Assembly: GCA_965197495.1 (NCBI GenBank) | Contig: OZ240210.1 | Coordinates: 620,001 to 684,000 of the forward strand | Direction of reading: 5' to 3' | DNA: 64,000 nucleotides | Source of the DNA: SMYC01 sp965197495 | GTDB taxonomy: Bacteria; Acidobacteriota; Vicinamibacteria; Marinacidobacterales; SMYC01 | Part shown: piece by piece, positions 24,522 to 32,905 of the stretch | How the letters are laid out: the number at the start of each line of letters is the position of its first letter | Numbering within the stretch: position 1 is the stretch's first letter | Notes under the pieces: model-generated | Told to the model about the DNA's origin: nothing | Databases searched by the model: none | What the model saw: the letters and a program-made list of their open reading frames with translations, nothing else | Translations under genes and position numbers: made by a program

Positions 24522-26030
24522 CCCTAATCGAACAATAATTCATGACGCTAGCGTGAGTTCGATTCTTTCAAAGAGTGTCTGAGTGGAGGAGTTTGTGGCC
24601 ATTCGGAGCGCGTTTCGACCACTAACGCGAACGAGGCGGCCGGCTTTGTTGATGATGCGGAAGCGGATGGTGCGGATGGTGTGCAGCAGATGGGTGCATG
24701 TACGCTTTCGAGAGATGCCTTTCGTTTCAGCGATGGTGTCGAGCTGAAAGCTGCGACACAGGTTGTGTGCGAGCACGTTCAACTGTTGCCAGGCGCTATT
24801 GGCGGCATAGTTTTTAGTGGGCACGACGTCGAGAGCGAACTGGCTGCGCAATTCGGCGAAGGTTTTCTCTTGGCCGCCTCGCCCAGCAGCGAAGTACCAA
24901 AGGCGTTGGACGGTGAGCGATTTGTTGGTGGCGACGGCTGAGTACTCGAAGTAGCCGTCGTCTGGAGAAAACAGGTCGAGCTGGAAGTTCTTCGCCGTTC
25001 GATGTCGAACTCGCTTCCGATAGATCGCGATCCGGACGGTGATATTCCAGGGCTCGATGAAGTGTTTGATGGAGAAGCCGTCGATTTCGTCACTCACGCG
25101 GTGCCATCGCTTGCGCCCAGCGACAACCTCCTTTAGGCCGAGCCACGGCCAGAACGGAGCCTTGATCGCGAACTCGCTTCGGGAGCGCTCTAGCCTCTTG
25201 AGAATCTTTTCGTTGAAAAACGCGGCGTCCGTGCGGAATTCCAGCTTTCGGGACCGACCGAACTGGCCCCGTAGCTCGCCTATCAGTTCCCGTAGAAACG
25301 CATCGGCACCCTTGGAGTCGTGAACGTTGCCAGAACGATTTCTGGATTTGAGAATCTGGCCCGTCTGAGCCAGGTGAGCGAACAAAGGGTAGTAACTTTT
25401 ATTCTTCTTGCGATGAGGATTGAATCCTCGAAACGCCCATCCAACCTGATTGCCTGCCTGAACCACGGTGCCGTCCATATCTACCGTCAGACAGTTCAGA
25501 CCCAATCGCTCGATCTGCTCGTGGACCAATACACCGTTCAACTCCGATGGGCCCTTGAGCCGCTCTCCCGTGAATTGCTTCAGCCAATTCACGATCGTCG
25601 GACGGCTCGGTAGTCTTCTCAACCCACAGAAGCGAAGCAGCATCGGGTCATCACAGACATACTGCAGGTGCTCTAGACGACGAGCTCCCACGAGCAGCAT
25701 CCCAACCAACACCAGAACCAGTCGGACGCTCCCGTAGTCCGACCGAATGCCTTTTCCTCTGCACGCCTTTCCTACCCGGCGGCTTAGCTCAACGCGGCGC
25801 AAATATCGTGAAAACAGTTCCAGTCCACCAAACGAGCTCAGGTTCTGCTCTGTGAACTCGATCGGAAGATCCTTGTTGAAGTTCCGGCGAAATCGAGATA
25901 GTTTCAAGCGCACTATAGGGGCCTCTGGTCGTTTGGTGTTTTGTTTGGAAGCAACGCTCCAAACATAAACCCAGAGGCTCCTTTGTCAATACTTTCGCGC
26001 TACTTTGCTCTCTTTTTTTTGCGATTAGGG
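24522..26030 (-). mobile_element. IS1380-family element, complete, CTAA target duplication
   Basis: Terminal inverted repeats start CCCTAATCG (24522-24530) and end CGATTAGGG (26022-26030). Both sides carry CTAA (24518-24521 and 26031-26034). Length is 1509 bp with a single intact transposase gene. Four-base duplications fit the IS1380 family. The right duplication contains the stop codon of the HEPN-like gene. Confidence 0.93.
24540..25913 (-). CDS. IS1380-family transposase
   Basis: The 457-aa DDE transposase has the IS1380 layout. The N-terminus PIEFTEQNLSSFGGLELFSRYLRR is followed by SVRLVLVLVGMLLVGARRLEHLQY and LPSRPTIVNWLKQF. The DDE parts include LTVDMDGTVVQAGNQ (first D), FRTDAAFFNEKIL (second D) and, late in the sequence, GRGGQEKTFAELRSQFALDVVPTKNYAANSAW, where the glutamate of the triad lies. 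The frame is undamaged, so the element should be mobile and able to act on the MITE at 13286-13474. Confidence 0.93.
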   Translation of the reverse strand: MRLKLSRFRRNFNKDLPIEFTEQNLSSFGGLELFSRYLRRVELSRRVGKACRGKGIRSDYGSVRLVLVLVGMLLVGARRLEHLQYVCDDPMLLRFCGLRRLPSRPTIVNWLKQFTGERLKGPSELNGVLVHEQIERLGLNCLTVDMDGTVVQAGNQVGWAFRGFNPHRKKNKSYYPLFAHLAQTGQILKSRNRSGNVHDSKGADAFLRELIGELRGQFGRSRKLEFRTDAAFFNEKILKRLERSRSEFAIKAPFWPWLGLKEVVAGRKRWHRVSDEIDGFSIKHFIEPWNITVRIAIYRKRVRHRTAKNFQLDLFSPDDGYFEYSAVATNKSLTVQRLWYFAAGRGGQEKTFAELRSQFALDVVPTKNYAANSAWQQLNVLAHNLCRSFQLDTIAETKGISRKRTCTHLLHTIRTIRFRIINKAGRLVRVSGRNALRMATNSSTQTLFERIELTLAS

Positions 26031-26609
26031 CTAACTATTCGTCCGGTGGACCCCCAGTGCCACCCGCCTACCCGAATGGCGCTTCACAATCCTCGCCATC
26101 GCCTGGACCGCGCGCCTCGCGTCCTTCGCGAGCACCTCAGTGCCGAGAGCGTTCCCCTGGACGACCCGAGCCATCAGCGACGTCGGACTCCCGGGCGCGC
26201 GGAAGTGGGCGTGCGAGTTCCGCAGACGGGCCAGCTCGCGGTACGTCCGCCACTCGAGCTCGGACAGCGCTCCGCCTTCGTAGGCCTTTTTCAGCACCGC
26301 TCTCAGTCGGGCGTTCTTCGCATCTTCCCAGCCTGCCGCATAGAGCCCCGCCGCCAGTTCCCTCTCGACATACGCCAGACACAGCAGCACGACCGCTATG
26401 TCCGAGCCGTCCAGATAGCAGCGCCTGACCTCGTCGAAACAGATCACCGATTCCTCGCCTCCTAGGAAGCTAAGTCCCTCCGAAGGCACCGGCAACATGT
26501 CCAACAGGTCGCGAAGGCGCCTTGCACGCATCGCGCGGCCCTTCGCGTCGTCCGCCTCCAGCCACGCAGTCAGCTCCTTGATGCCCTCCGCGCCTTGCTC
26601 CCCTGCCAT
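26031..26609 (-). CDS. HEPN-like protein of a ParB/Dam cassette
   Basis: The 192-aa protein is mostly helical. VVLLCLAYVERELAAGLYAAGW is followed by LRAVLKKAYEGGALSELEWRTYRELARLRNSHAHFRAPG, which has the RNxxxH motif (RNSHAH) and the preceding helix pattern of HEPN domains. Many HEPN proteins are RNases or toxins in defence systems. It follows the Dam-type gene by 10 bp, has a GGAGGG ribosome site and is third in a same-strand trio. The IS1380 insertion fell exactly on its stop codon: TAG lies inside the CTAA duplication, so the protein is unchanged. HEPN assignment is by motif; catalytic activity is inference. Confidence 0.65.
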   Translation of the reverse strand: MAGEQGAEGIKELTAWLEADDAKGRAMRARRLRDLLDMLPVPSEGLSFLGGEESVICFDEVRRCYLDGSDIAVVLLCLAYVERELAAGLYAAGWEDAKNARLRAVLKKAYEGGALSELEWRTYRELARLRNSHAHFRAPGSPTSLMARVVQGNALGTEVLAKDARRAVQAMARIVKRHSGRRVALGVHRTNS

Positions 26610-26619
26610 GCATTCCCTC

Positions 26620-27543
26620 CTACGCCACCGTCACGCGTGTACCGGCGCTGGCTCCGCTTGCCTCCCGCAACGGCGGCACTAGTTCCGGCACCGCCATACC
26701 CTTGCTGAAGAACATCACCTCGCGACCCCGCGTGCGCCTCCGAGCGCTGTATCCGATCGTGTACTGGAGTCGAGGTGCGAACGCGTACAGCCTGCGTATC
26801 GCCTCGACGTCGTCGTACGACACAACCCACCTCGGTCGTTCCAATTCAGACAACAGCTCCGCCACCGCGGCGTGATCGGCGGGTTCATAGGCATCGTAGT
26901 ACAGTAGCCGACCCTTCTCGAAGTAGGGCGGGTCGACATAGATCAGGTCCTTCTCCCCGAAGCTGCCCGATTTCTCCCGCAGGAACTCCACCGCGTCGGC
27001 ACAGGTCACCTCGATGCGCCCGCGGCAGTTGGCGATCTTCGCGATCCGGCGGACGAGGTTCTCCCGGTTGAACCTCGCATCCATCCGCCATTCGCCTTCC
27101 TGATTCCGTCCACCGATCAGCCCTCCGTTCAGGATTCCCGATCGGTTCGTCCTGTTCAGGTAGAAGCAGGAAACCCCCAGTTCGAGCGTTGATGCATCCT
27201 CGGGTCTGCGGAAGATCTCCTTCTGGCGGTCCCACTCTGCAACGGACAGCGGTACGTCGCGGATCCGCCGACAGAGTTCGTCTGTGTGGCGGAGGACGCT
27301 CGTCCAGAATGCGAAGACGTGGGGACTGATGTCGTTGATCAGCACGCGTCGCACGACCCCGGTAATCAGGAGTTCCCACGCGATGCCAGCACCGCCCGCG
27401 TAAGGCTCGATGTAGCTTCCGTCGGACAACCCATTCGCCCGCACGATCGCCGCCATGAACTTCGAGAGCTTTCCCTTGCCCCCCGGGTAGCGCAGTGGCG
27501 AGTAGCGGCCGGTCGGGCTGATGCCATGACCGCCTCCCGGCAT
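26620..27543 (-). CDS. Dam-type (D12 class) DNA adenine methyltransferase
   Basis: The 307-aa enzyme methylates adenine N6. SPLRYPGGKGKLSKFMAAIV is the N-terminal SAM-binding start. YIEPYAGGAGIAWELL is motif I. LIYVDPPYFEKGRLLYYDAY is catalytic motif IV (DPPY). RWVVSYDDVEAIRRLY and YTIGYSARRRTRGREVMFFSK complete the D12 core. The start is taken at ATG 27543 (MPGGGHGISPTGRYS), which overlaps the stop of the ParB-like gene as ATGA; the frame runs 16 codons further upstream without a good start. Position between a ParB-like and a HEPN-like gene suggests a protective methylase rather than a housekeeping Dam. Confidence 0.9.
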   Translation of the reverse strand: MPGGGHGISPTGRYSPLRYPGGKGKLSKFMAAIVRANGLSDGSYIEPYAGGAGIAWELLITGVVRRVLINDISPHVFAFWTSVLRHTDELCRRIRDVPLSVAEWDRQKEIFRRPEDASTLELGVSCFYLNRTNRSGILNGGLIGGRNQEGEWRMDARFNRENLVRRIAKIANCRGRIEVTCADAVEFLREKSGSFGEKDLIYVDPPYFEKGRLLYYDAYEPADHAAVAELLSELERPRWVVSYDDVEAIRRLYAFAPRLQYTIGYSARRRTRGREVMFFSKGMAVPELVPPLREASGASAGTRVTVA

Positions 27544-28922
27544 CACGCTTTGCCGTACGTCGCAGTGAGCACAGGTATCGCTGACTCCCACCCAGCCCGC
27601 AGAGCGTCCGCGGTCGGTAGCTGGTACGGGTTGTGCACGAACCCATTCAAGGATTGGATCGAACAGGCCGACCTCTTGTTGAGGAGATTGTTGCGGAACG
27701 CGCGCAAGTCGCTCAACGACCCAGTGCCACTCGAAACGATGTGCTCTAGGACGTCATCCGCCTTCTTCGTCAGGTCGAACTCTCTCGCGCTTCCTTTTTC
27801 CCCCCGTGGCAACGAGTTTGCATCGAGGTAGTCGTTCACTGCCAATTCGACGATCGCCCGCAGCACGAAGGCGCACGAAAGCGGGAATTTACCGGTATCT
27901 AGTGTGCCTGCCTCCCTTAGCAACATCCCGAGCTTCCCGGATTTGCCCGTGTCGAACGGATGCTTTTTCGGCGCCAGCGTCTTTCTCGTCCGAGGCGCGG
28001 GCCTCCTCTTCATCGGAGGCGTCGGCTTCGAAGGCTTTGCGTTGTTCCCGGAAAGGTCAATGTCCTTGAACGCTTTCGGGTTTACAGCCGTCGTGTTGGG
28101 CCCCGGCTGCAGTTCCGGTGGCAGATTCGCGAAGTACTTCCCGATGTCCGTCGCGGTGTTCAACCGCCTGGAGTTCACTTCGCCCTTCACGACGTCATTT
28201 ACGATCCGTTTCAGAACCTGCAGCGCCCACTTCGGCTCGACCCCCAAGAGCGGGGTCTTCCGGGACGGCTCGGTCTCCACCTCGATTCCCAGGTGCGACT
28301 GTCCCGCCGCCGATTCCAACAGCCGCGTAAGGTTGGTGGATTTCCCGCCGCTGAGTGCCGACTGGGCCTTTTCCCACTCCGCTTTCGAGTAGCCTGCGTT
28401 TCTGTCGACAAAATCAATGACGTCAATGGTAGTGTAGTCACCCGAGAACCTCTGAATCTCCAAGGGCTTCCAGGTTATCCTCCCTTCGCCGCCCGCCACG
28501 CCGGTGTGGCGGCGACGGATCCAGTCGTTGGCCTCCTCGCGATTATCGAAACGCACGCAACGAATCGGATCCACCTCCGACCGTTCGAAACCGGATGCTT
28601 CCCTGACAAGCGACTTTTTCGTGGACTCGGGCAGGTCGGTACCCGCGAGGACGTCCGGATTGCTCAGCACCTTCAACGCCGACAGCCGCCGGTTACCTTC
28701 GAGCACCACGAAGTCCGGGCCGTCTTCCGATCGGACGACATAGAGACTGTCGCCTGGGTCGAGACCCTCATCCCTGATGCTCCCCATCAGGTTTTGAAAG
28801 TGCCCCGAATTCAGCCTGACGATACTTGCCAACGCTTCCGACTGAGAAGAAGTCGAACCCAAGCGCGGGTTGTCCAGATCCAGAAGCAACGCATCAATGG
28901 ATAGCTCTAGGTGTTCGATCAT
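27543..28922 (-). CDS. ParB/Srx-like nuclease-domain protein of a methylase cassette
   Basis: About 459 aa. The N-terminal 110 residues form a ParB/sulfiredoxin-like domain: LLLDLDNPRLGST, FQNLMGSIRDEGLDPGDSLYVV and FVVLEGNRRLSALKVLSNPD, where EGNRRLxAL matches the ParB GxRRxxA box. The middle has a lysine/proline-rich linker (NAKPSKPTPPMKRRPAPRTRKTLAPKK). The C-terminal domain (FPLSCAFVLRAIVELAVNDYLD, then LEHIVSSGTGSLSDLRAFRNNLLNKRS) looks helical. ATG 28922 is the first plausible start; the frame opens further upstream into MITE sequence. First gene of a coupled trio with Dam and HEPN. The role is probably DNA binding or cutting, by inference. Confidence 0.75.
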   Translation of the reverse strand: MIEHLELSIDALLLDLDNPRLGSTSSQSEALASIVRLNSGHFQNLMGSIRDEGLDPGDSLYVVRSEDGPDFVVLEGNRRLSALKVLSNPDVLAGTDLPESTKKSLVREASGFERSEVDPIRCVRFDNREEANDWIRRRHTGVAGGEGRITWKPLEIQRFSGDYTTIDVIDFVDRNAGYSKAEWEKAQSALSGGKSTNLTRLLESAAGQSHLGIEVETEPSRKTPLLGVEPKWALQVLKRIVNDVVKGEVNSRRLNTATDIGKYFANLPPELQPGPNTTAVNPKAFKDIDLSGNNAKPSKPTPPMKRRPAPRTRKTLAPKKHPFDTGKSGKLGMLLREAGTLDTGKFPLSCAFVLRAIVELAVNDYLDANSLPRGEKGSAREFDLTKKADDVLEHIVSSGTGSLSDLRAFRNNLLNKRSACSIQSLNGFVHNPYQLPTADALRAGWESAIPVLTATYGKA

Positions 28923-28967
28923 GCCTTTCAGTGCTTTTCGTTCCGTTTCATCGGCAACACATGTCCC

Positions 28968-29066
28968 TGTGATCCGCAAAAAAGAAGATCGGCCAGAAGC
29001 AATCGACCATAGCAGGTCTAATGCGCGCAATCAACGTCGGATAGACTTTTTGTACCTTGGTGCACA
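28968..29066 (+). repeat. Type C MITE, degenerate copy
   Basis: TGTGATCCGCAAAAAAGAAG to GACTTTTTGTACCTTGGTGCACA. It resembles the copies at 11246-11339 and 39032-39126 but has a damaged right end. It sits 46 bp upstream of the chosen start of the ParB-like gene and could have replaced its promoter. Confidence 0.6.
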
Positions 29067-29118
29067 ACTCGCGATCTCGGTCCACAATTGTCCTTTACTC
29101 ACGGATTCGAGGTTCCCC

Positions 29119-29265
29119 ATGAGCATTTTCAAACGCACTCAGCGGAAGTATGTGAAGAAGGCCTATCGCGTGAGGAATTGGCGTGAATATGAGGCGGGTC
29201 TACGCAACCGTGGGAGCCTGACCGTCTGGATCTCGCTCACCGCCGGCAAGCTTGTGAACTGGGAC
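29119..29265 (+). pseudogene. IS5-family transposase, N-terminal fragment
   Basis: MSIFKRTQRKYVKKAYRVRNWREYEAGLRNRGSLTVWISL is a typical start of IS5/IS1182-like DDE transposases (xYRxRNWxEYxxxLxxRGSLTxW). About 49 codons remain. The sequence then runs into the peroxiredoxin remnant, in another frame, with no repeat at the junction. Confidence 0.75.
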
Positions 29266-29678
29266 GCGCCCCGGCCGAGGAGGAGGAAACCGGGAATACC
29301 GTCAAGCTTTCTGATTTCGTAGGCAAACATGTGGTCTTGTGGTTCTATCCCAAGGCCGACACCCCGGGGTGAACTATCGAGGGCCGCGGGTTCCGCGATC
29401 GAATCCAGCACTACAACGATAACGGCATTCAGGTTCTCGGCATCAGCTTCGATAGCGTGGAGGAAAACGCCGCCTTCGCGAAGAAGTTTGACTTCAATTT
29501 CCCACTGCTTTGCGATACCGACCGTACGGTGGGCTTGATCTATGGCGCCTGCGACAGTGCCGACGCCCAATACGCGAACCGGATCAGCTTTCTCATCGAC
29601 GGAGAAGGAAAGATTGTGAAGGCTTATCCAAACGTGGACGCGTCGAAGCACCCGGAGGAAGTGTTAAAGGATTTTTGA
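29266..29678 (+). pseudogene. PrxQ/BCP-type peroxiredoxin remnant with UGA at the peroxidatic cysteine
   Basis: One frame reads EEEETGNTVKLSDFVGKHVVLWFYPKADTPG, then TGA (29370-29372), then TIEGRGFRDRIQHYNDNGIQVLGISFDSVEENAAF, PLLCDTDRTVGLIYGA and ANRISFLIDGEGKIVKAYPNVDASKHPEEVLKDF. The family motif is DTPGC-T, so the stop replaces exactly the catalytic cysteine. Every other residue looks intact. A hairpin (CGCGG, loop GTT, CCGCG) lies with its loop G 18 nt after the TGA, within the range for bacterial selenocysteine insertion elements. The first 20 or so codons are missing, replaced by the IS5 fragment, so this copy is probably dead whatever the TGA means. Confidence 0.75.
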
Positions 29679-29692
29679 GGTATTCGCTCAGC

Positions 29693-29860
29693 CCGTCCTG
29701 TGCCAAAACTCGAACCTTTTGAAATAGACCACAAATCAGCAGCTTAGACGCCCTTGGAATCCGCGCAGAATCCAGGGTATTTCGCGCCGCAGGGCTGACT
29801 TCCGACCCAGGGGCTGGCGGATGAATAAATAGAAGGCACAGCCGAATTTTGGCACAGGAC
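29693..29860 (+). repeat. Hybrid A-B short element plus a second type A end
   Basis: The type A terminus (CCCGTCCTGTGCC) at 29693 leads to an inverted type B terminus (CGGATGAATAAATAGAAGGCACA) at about 29843. An inverted, slightly mutated type A end (GAATTTTGGCACAGGACG) follows at once. It closely matches 3933-4083. Confidence 0.6.
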
Positions 29861-30008
29861 GCGGGAAATCCGCATGCTGCGTGCGATGCGGCGGGGGCTG
29901 GAAACGGGGACATGGTAAGGACTGAGGCACCGGCACTTGGCGAAAGCCGCCGGCAACAGCTACTCCCCTTATCTCTATCTACCGCGCCAGCCCCCGACCC
30001 TACCGGGA
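29861..30008 (+). mobile_element. Group II intron 3' end (domain V/VI remnant)
   Basis: CGGGAAATCCGC with a GAAA-type loop, GCTGCGTGCGATGCGGCGGG, GGCTGGAAACGG and a terminal CCAGCCCCCGACCCTACCG correspond to the intron 3' region at 12810-12957, with a different middle (GGCACTTGGCGAAAGCCGCC hairpin). That middle is shared with the inverted remnant at 22847-22935, so at least two intron variants are present. Confidence 0.6.
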
Positions 30009-30068
30009 TAGCCGGCTACCACCCGTTCCACACCGTCGGCACGGCCGATGCCGAGACGTTGCAGCAAC

Positions 30069-30128
30069 CGATTTCGAGAACGCCCCTAGGATTCGGGGTT
30101 TCGTTTCCGTTCGCGTTTTCGGACAGGA
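30069..30128 (-). repeat. TGTCC-type IS end scrap
   Basis: Inverted, it reads TGTCCGAAAACGCGAACGGA, then CCCCGAATCCTAGGGGCG. A second copy is at 47407-47470. The terminus resembles the TGTCCAAAAACACAAACG ends of the element at 35445-35563. Confidence 0.5.
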
Positions 30129-30133
30129 CATGA

Positions 30134-30625
30134 TCATAACCCCTTTCGTACTTCCGGCTTCAATCGCTCGGAGTCCAACTCCGCATTGCTGAGGCCCGCC
30201 TTGATCAATTCCTTGACCTTCTTCGGGAGTAATCGAGCCCGGCTCTCGGTCTGTGGCAGAATCGCTTTCGCCAAGCTTGTCAGTGCTTTCCCAGAGAGCC
30301 TGTGCAAGTCATAGTGCCAGTTCTTGTTTGCGTGGTCGTCGGGCGATTCACCAGGAGTTTTTTTGCTCTCGATGCCGAGGCGGGTCAGTGTGTCGATGTC
30401 GATTAATGCGTAGTCAAGTTTGTCGATTTTCTCGCGTCCAGCTGCAAGAGCTGCTGAAACCCGCCCGAGATTTTGTTGTGCGTCGTCCACATACCAGACC
30501 GAGAGCTTGTTATCCAGGGTGGAGAGATCCCCCAGAGGATCCGCGGGGACATCGTCCGAACCTAACCAGGTCGGCAATTCAGGCCGCCAGCGGTTCCTTC
30601 TTATCGCTCTCAGTAAGAACGGCAC
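30134..30625 (-). CDS. Unknown protein C of a three-gene operon
   Basis: The 163-aa protein starts MPFLLRAIRRNRWRPELPTWLG (GTG start). NKLSVWYVDDAQQNLGRVSAALAA, LDYALIDIDTLTRLGIESKKTPGESPDDHANKNWHYDLHRLSG and LLPKKVKELIKAGLSNAELDSERLKPEV follow. It looks soluble and mixed alpha/beta, with no motif I can name. The start codon follows the HEAT-repeat gene stop with no gap (TAG, GTG), which implies coupled translation. It resembles conserved hypothetical proteins seen in accessory regions, but I cannot name a family. Confidence 0.65.
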   Translation of the reverse strand: MPFLLRAIRRNRWRPELPTWLGSDDVPADPLGDLSTLDNKLSVWYVDDAQQNLGRVSAALAAGREKIDKLDYALIDIDTLTRLGIESKKTPGESPDDHANKNWHYDLHRLSGKALTSLAKAILPQTESRARLLPKKVKELIKAGLSNAELDSERLKPEVRKGL

Positions 30626-31596
30626 CTATGCGTCGCGTTGCTCTAGTTGTTGGAGCACGAGGGACATATCTTCTTTGAGTTCAAGACACGACTCAGCCTC
30701 AATGGCGCTTTTCAGGGGTTCGATTGCTGTGGGATCATCCAACAAAGCTAGCCCCACCGAGGCACCGTCACGGATCGCCGGGGAAGAATTCCGGAGACAT
30801 TGAACTAACAGTTCCAGCCGTGAAAAACGAGCCACGTCGTCATCGACCTCGCCAAGGTATTTCAGTGCCTCTGCGCACACAAGGGTGCTGAATCGCCCAG
30901 AAGCGATCGTGCGCCCGATCGCATCGATGGCGCTCTCTCCGTACATTTTGACGAGAACATTCAGGGACTTGGAGAAGTCCGTTTCGACACCGTCCTGCAG
31001 ATCTTCGCTCAGTGCTCTGGCAAATATAGAATCGGACTCGCGGCGCACAGCCTCGTCAGCCGACGGCTCTACGATTTGGTCGAAAGTAGCTTGTGCGGCA
31101 AACTTGGCTATTTCGGATGCGGTCCGCGCAAACTGACTAAAGTCGATCGCTCGATTAGTTGCATCGAACCAAGTTTGCTGCGTTATTTCCAATTGGCTCA
31201 GTCGGGTTGGTTCAACACCAGCGTCCAAGCGACATAGCAAGGCTGCCAATCTTCTTGCAGACTCGCCCACTTTCTCACCCAATATAGCAAACGCCTGTGG
31301 TTGTTCGTGAAACTCGGCGAATGAAGCAAGATAGCCTTCGTGAATGGCGGACGGCTGCTTGGCGACCTCGGCGCTTGATGCTCGAAGCCACTTCTGGAAA
31401 GCCCCCGTCTGCTTCCGCAAAACAATCGTTCTTTGGAGAGAACGAGTATCTGTATCGAAACGACGGTGACTTTTGGCAAACCGGGCCTGCGATCCAGACC
31501 TTGTTTCGCGCATAAGGACACCGGGATTTCCAAACGCCGCTATGTGCGGGTGCTGAAACAGGTGGAGGGCGCTTTGCTTCGGTGCTTGAGAAGACA
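30626..31596 (-). CDS. Unknown HEAT-repeat-containing protein B of a three-gene operon
   Basis: About 322 aa from a GTG start at 31596 (VSSQAPKQSALHLFQ), chosen because GAGGAGAAC lies 7 nt upstream and the previous gene stops 5 bp away; the longer upstream frame overlaps gene A and looks spurious. The middle is helical (TASEIAKFAAQATFDQIVEPSADEAVRRES). The C-terminal 110 residues hold HEAT-like repeats: GRFSTLVCAEALKYLGEVDDD, RLELLVQCLRNSSPAIRDGASVGLALLDDPTAIEPLKSAI. HEAT repeats bind protein partners, so it may scaffold A and C. Function unknown. Confidence 0.65.
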
Positions 31597-31601
31597 CGCT
31601 A

Positions 31602-32285
31602 CTAGTTCTCCTCGATGAAGTCGACCACTCTCGATAAGAAAGTCGTGAGGTTGTCGACACTTTCGTGCGTCGCACGTTGTCGTGCGTCGAAGGCGCCTCG
31701 GAGCCGTACGAAGACCGCGTTATTGTGGAGCAGGGAGCGTTCAAACGAGACTGTGACGCCGCCATCGATCAAAGGATCTTGCAATTGTAGACTGATGGTG
31801 GCACCATTGACTATTCCCAGCGAGTCGCAGGCGGTAACGCCAAATTTCTCTTCAATGGTGAAGGCCGGGTGGACTTGGTAGTGAAAGAGGAGCGTGACTT
31901 CGCGTTTTACCACCTCGACAGGAGTGATTTCCTTTCCTACGGTTTCCTCGATCGCCGACAACATCGTACTTAGGTCTGTAATGGGGACGTTTCCCAGGAA
32001 CATTGGAACACTAATTTCATAGCGTTGTACCGACACCTGCAGCTGCGCTGCATACTGCTGGGCTGCGTACTGTAGAAAACCTATAGACAGCGACCATCCC
32101 GATGGTCCCGAATACGCGCCAACCTCCTGTATACCCTGTATACTGTCGAGAGACAACCCATATGGTTTCAGCGTCTTGAAGAGCGCGCTTTGAAGAGCGT
32201 GACTACTCTGAGATAGCTTGAAGACTGGTTCGTCGAAATACCCGGAGACTATGAGCTCTCTCTGCTTATAAGCGTCGTCCGACAT
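31602..32285 (-). CDS. Unknown protein A of a three-gene operon
   Basis: The protein (227 aa from MSDDAYKQRELIVSG) has no family I recognise. Notable parts are FDEPVFKLSQSSHALQSALFKTLKPYGLSL, GWSLSIGFLQYAAQQYAAQLQVSVQRYEI, and a beta-rich second half (VEVVKREVTLLFHYQVHPAF, GATISLQLQDPLIDGGVTVSFERSLL). No signal peptide or membrane helix. It is first of three tightly packed genes (5-bp gap to B). The frame could start 7 codons earlier at MTDRGGL; MSDD is preferred because the earlier codons lack a good ribosome site. Confidence 0.6.
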   Translation of the reverse strand: MSDDAYKQRELIVSGYFDEPVFKLSQSSHALQSALFKTLKPYGLSLDSIQGIQEVGAYSGPSGWSLSIGFLQYAAQQYAAQLQVSVQRYEISVPMFLGNVPITDLSTMLSAIEETVGKEITPVEVVKREVTLLFHYQVHPAFTIEEKFGVTACDSLGIVNGATISLQLQDPLIDGGVTVSFERSLLHNNAVFVRLRGAFDARQRATHESVDNLTTFLSRVVDFIEEN

Positions 32286-32905
32286 CAGTCCTCCTCTGTC
32301 AGTCAATCTTACACCACTTGGGACTTTCGCGATCGGCGGCGAAAGTGTGCCTGTGCCTTCTATTTATTCACCCGCGCGCACCGAACTTGATTAGTCTCCG
32401 GTCTGCCGGGACCATGCCGGCATGATTTCGTCGTTTGTTCGCGCTCTCGTCTCTAGAGGACCTAGAATCGAGGCCGGGGCTACCGTGGCGCAACGGGCTA
32501 GCACAATTCTGGTCCAGGTACGGCCCGGGCCTGGACCCAGGTTTCCGCTCGGGAGCGTGGCATCCCGTCCTGTGCCAAAACTCGGCCCTTTTGAAATAGG
32601 CCATAAATCAGCAGCTTAGTGTCTGTGTTTGCGCCGGGGCCAAGGGCCGTGCGCTTTACAATCGTCTAGCCCGAGGGCGTCCTGTGCCAAAACTCGGCTG
32701 TGCCTTCTATTTATTCATCCGCGTGATGGAGATCACGGATATACTCAGCCAGAACGTGCCCCTGGAGGACGTGCAGTATCTGGCCGGACACTCCAACCCC
32801 GTCCTGTGCCAAAACTCGGCCCCTTTGAAATAGACCATAAATCAGCAACTTAGTGTCTGTGTTTGCGACCGGGCCAAGGGCCGTGGGCTTTACAATCGTC
32901 TTGGG
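32286..32905. repeat. Mosaic of type A and B IS ends
   Basis: Type B end plus integrase start codons at 32353-32450. At 32456-32560 is a scrap (CTAGAATCGAGGCCGGGGCTACCG to GAGCGTGGCATCCC) shared with 51008-51136 next to the CRISPR array. Type A ends at 32563-32650, 32678-32698 (joined directly to a type B end) and 32798-32905. No gene. Confidence 0.6.
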
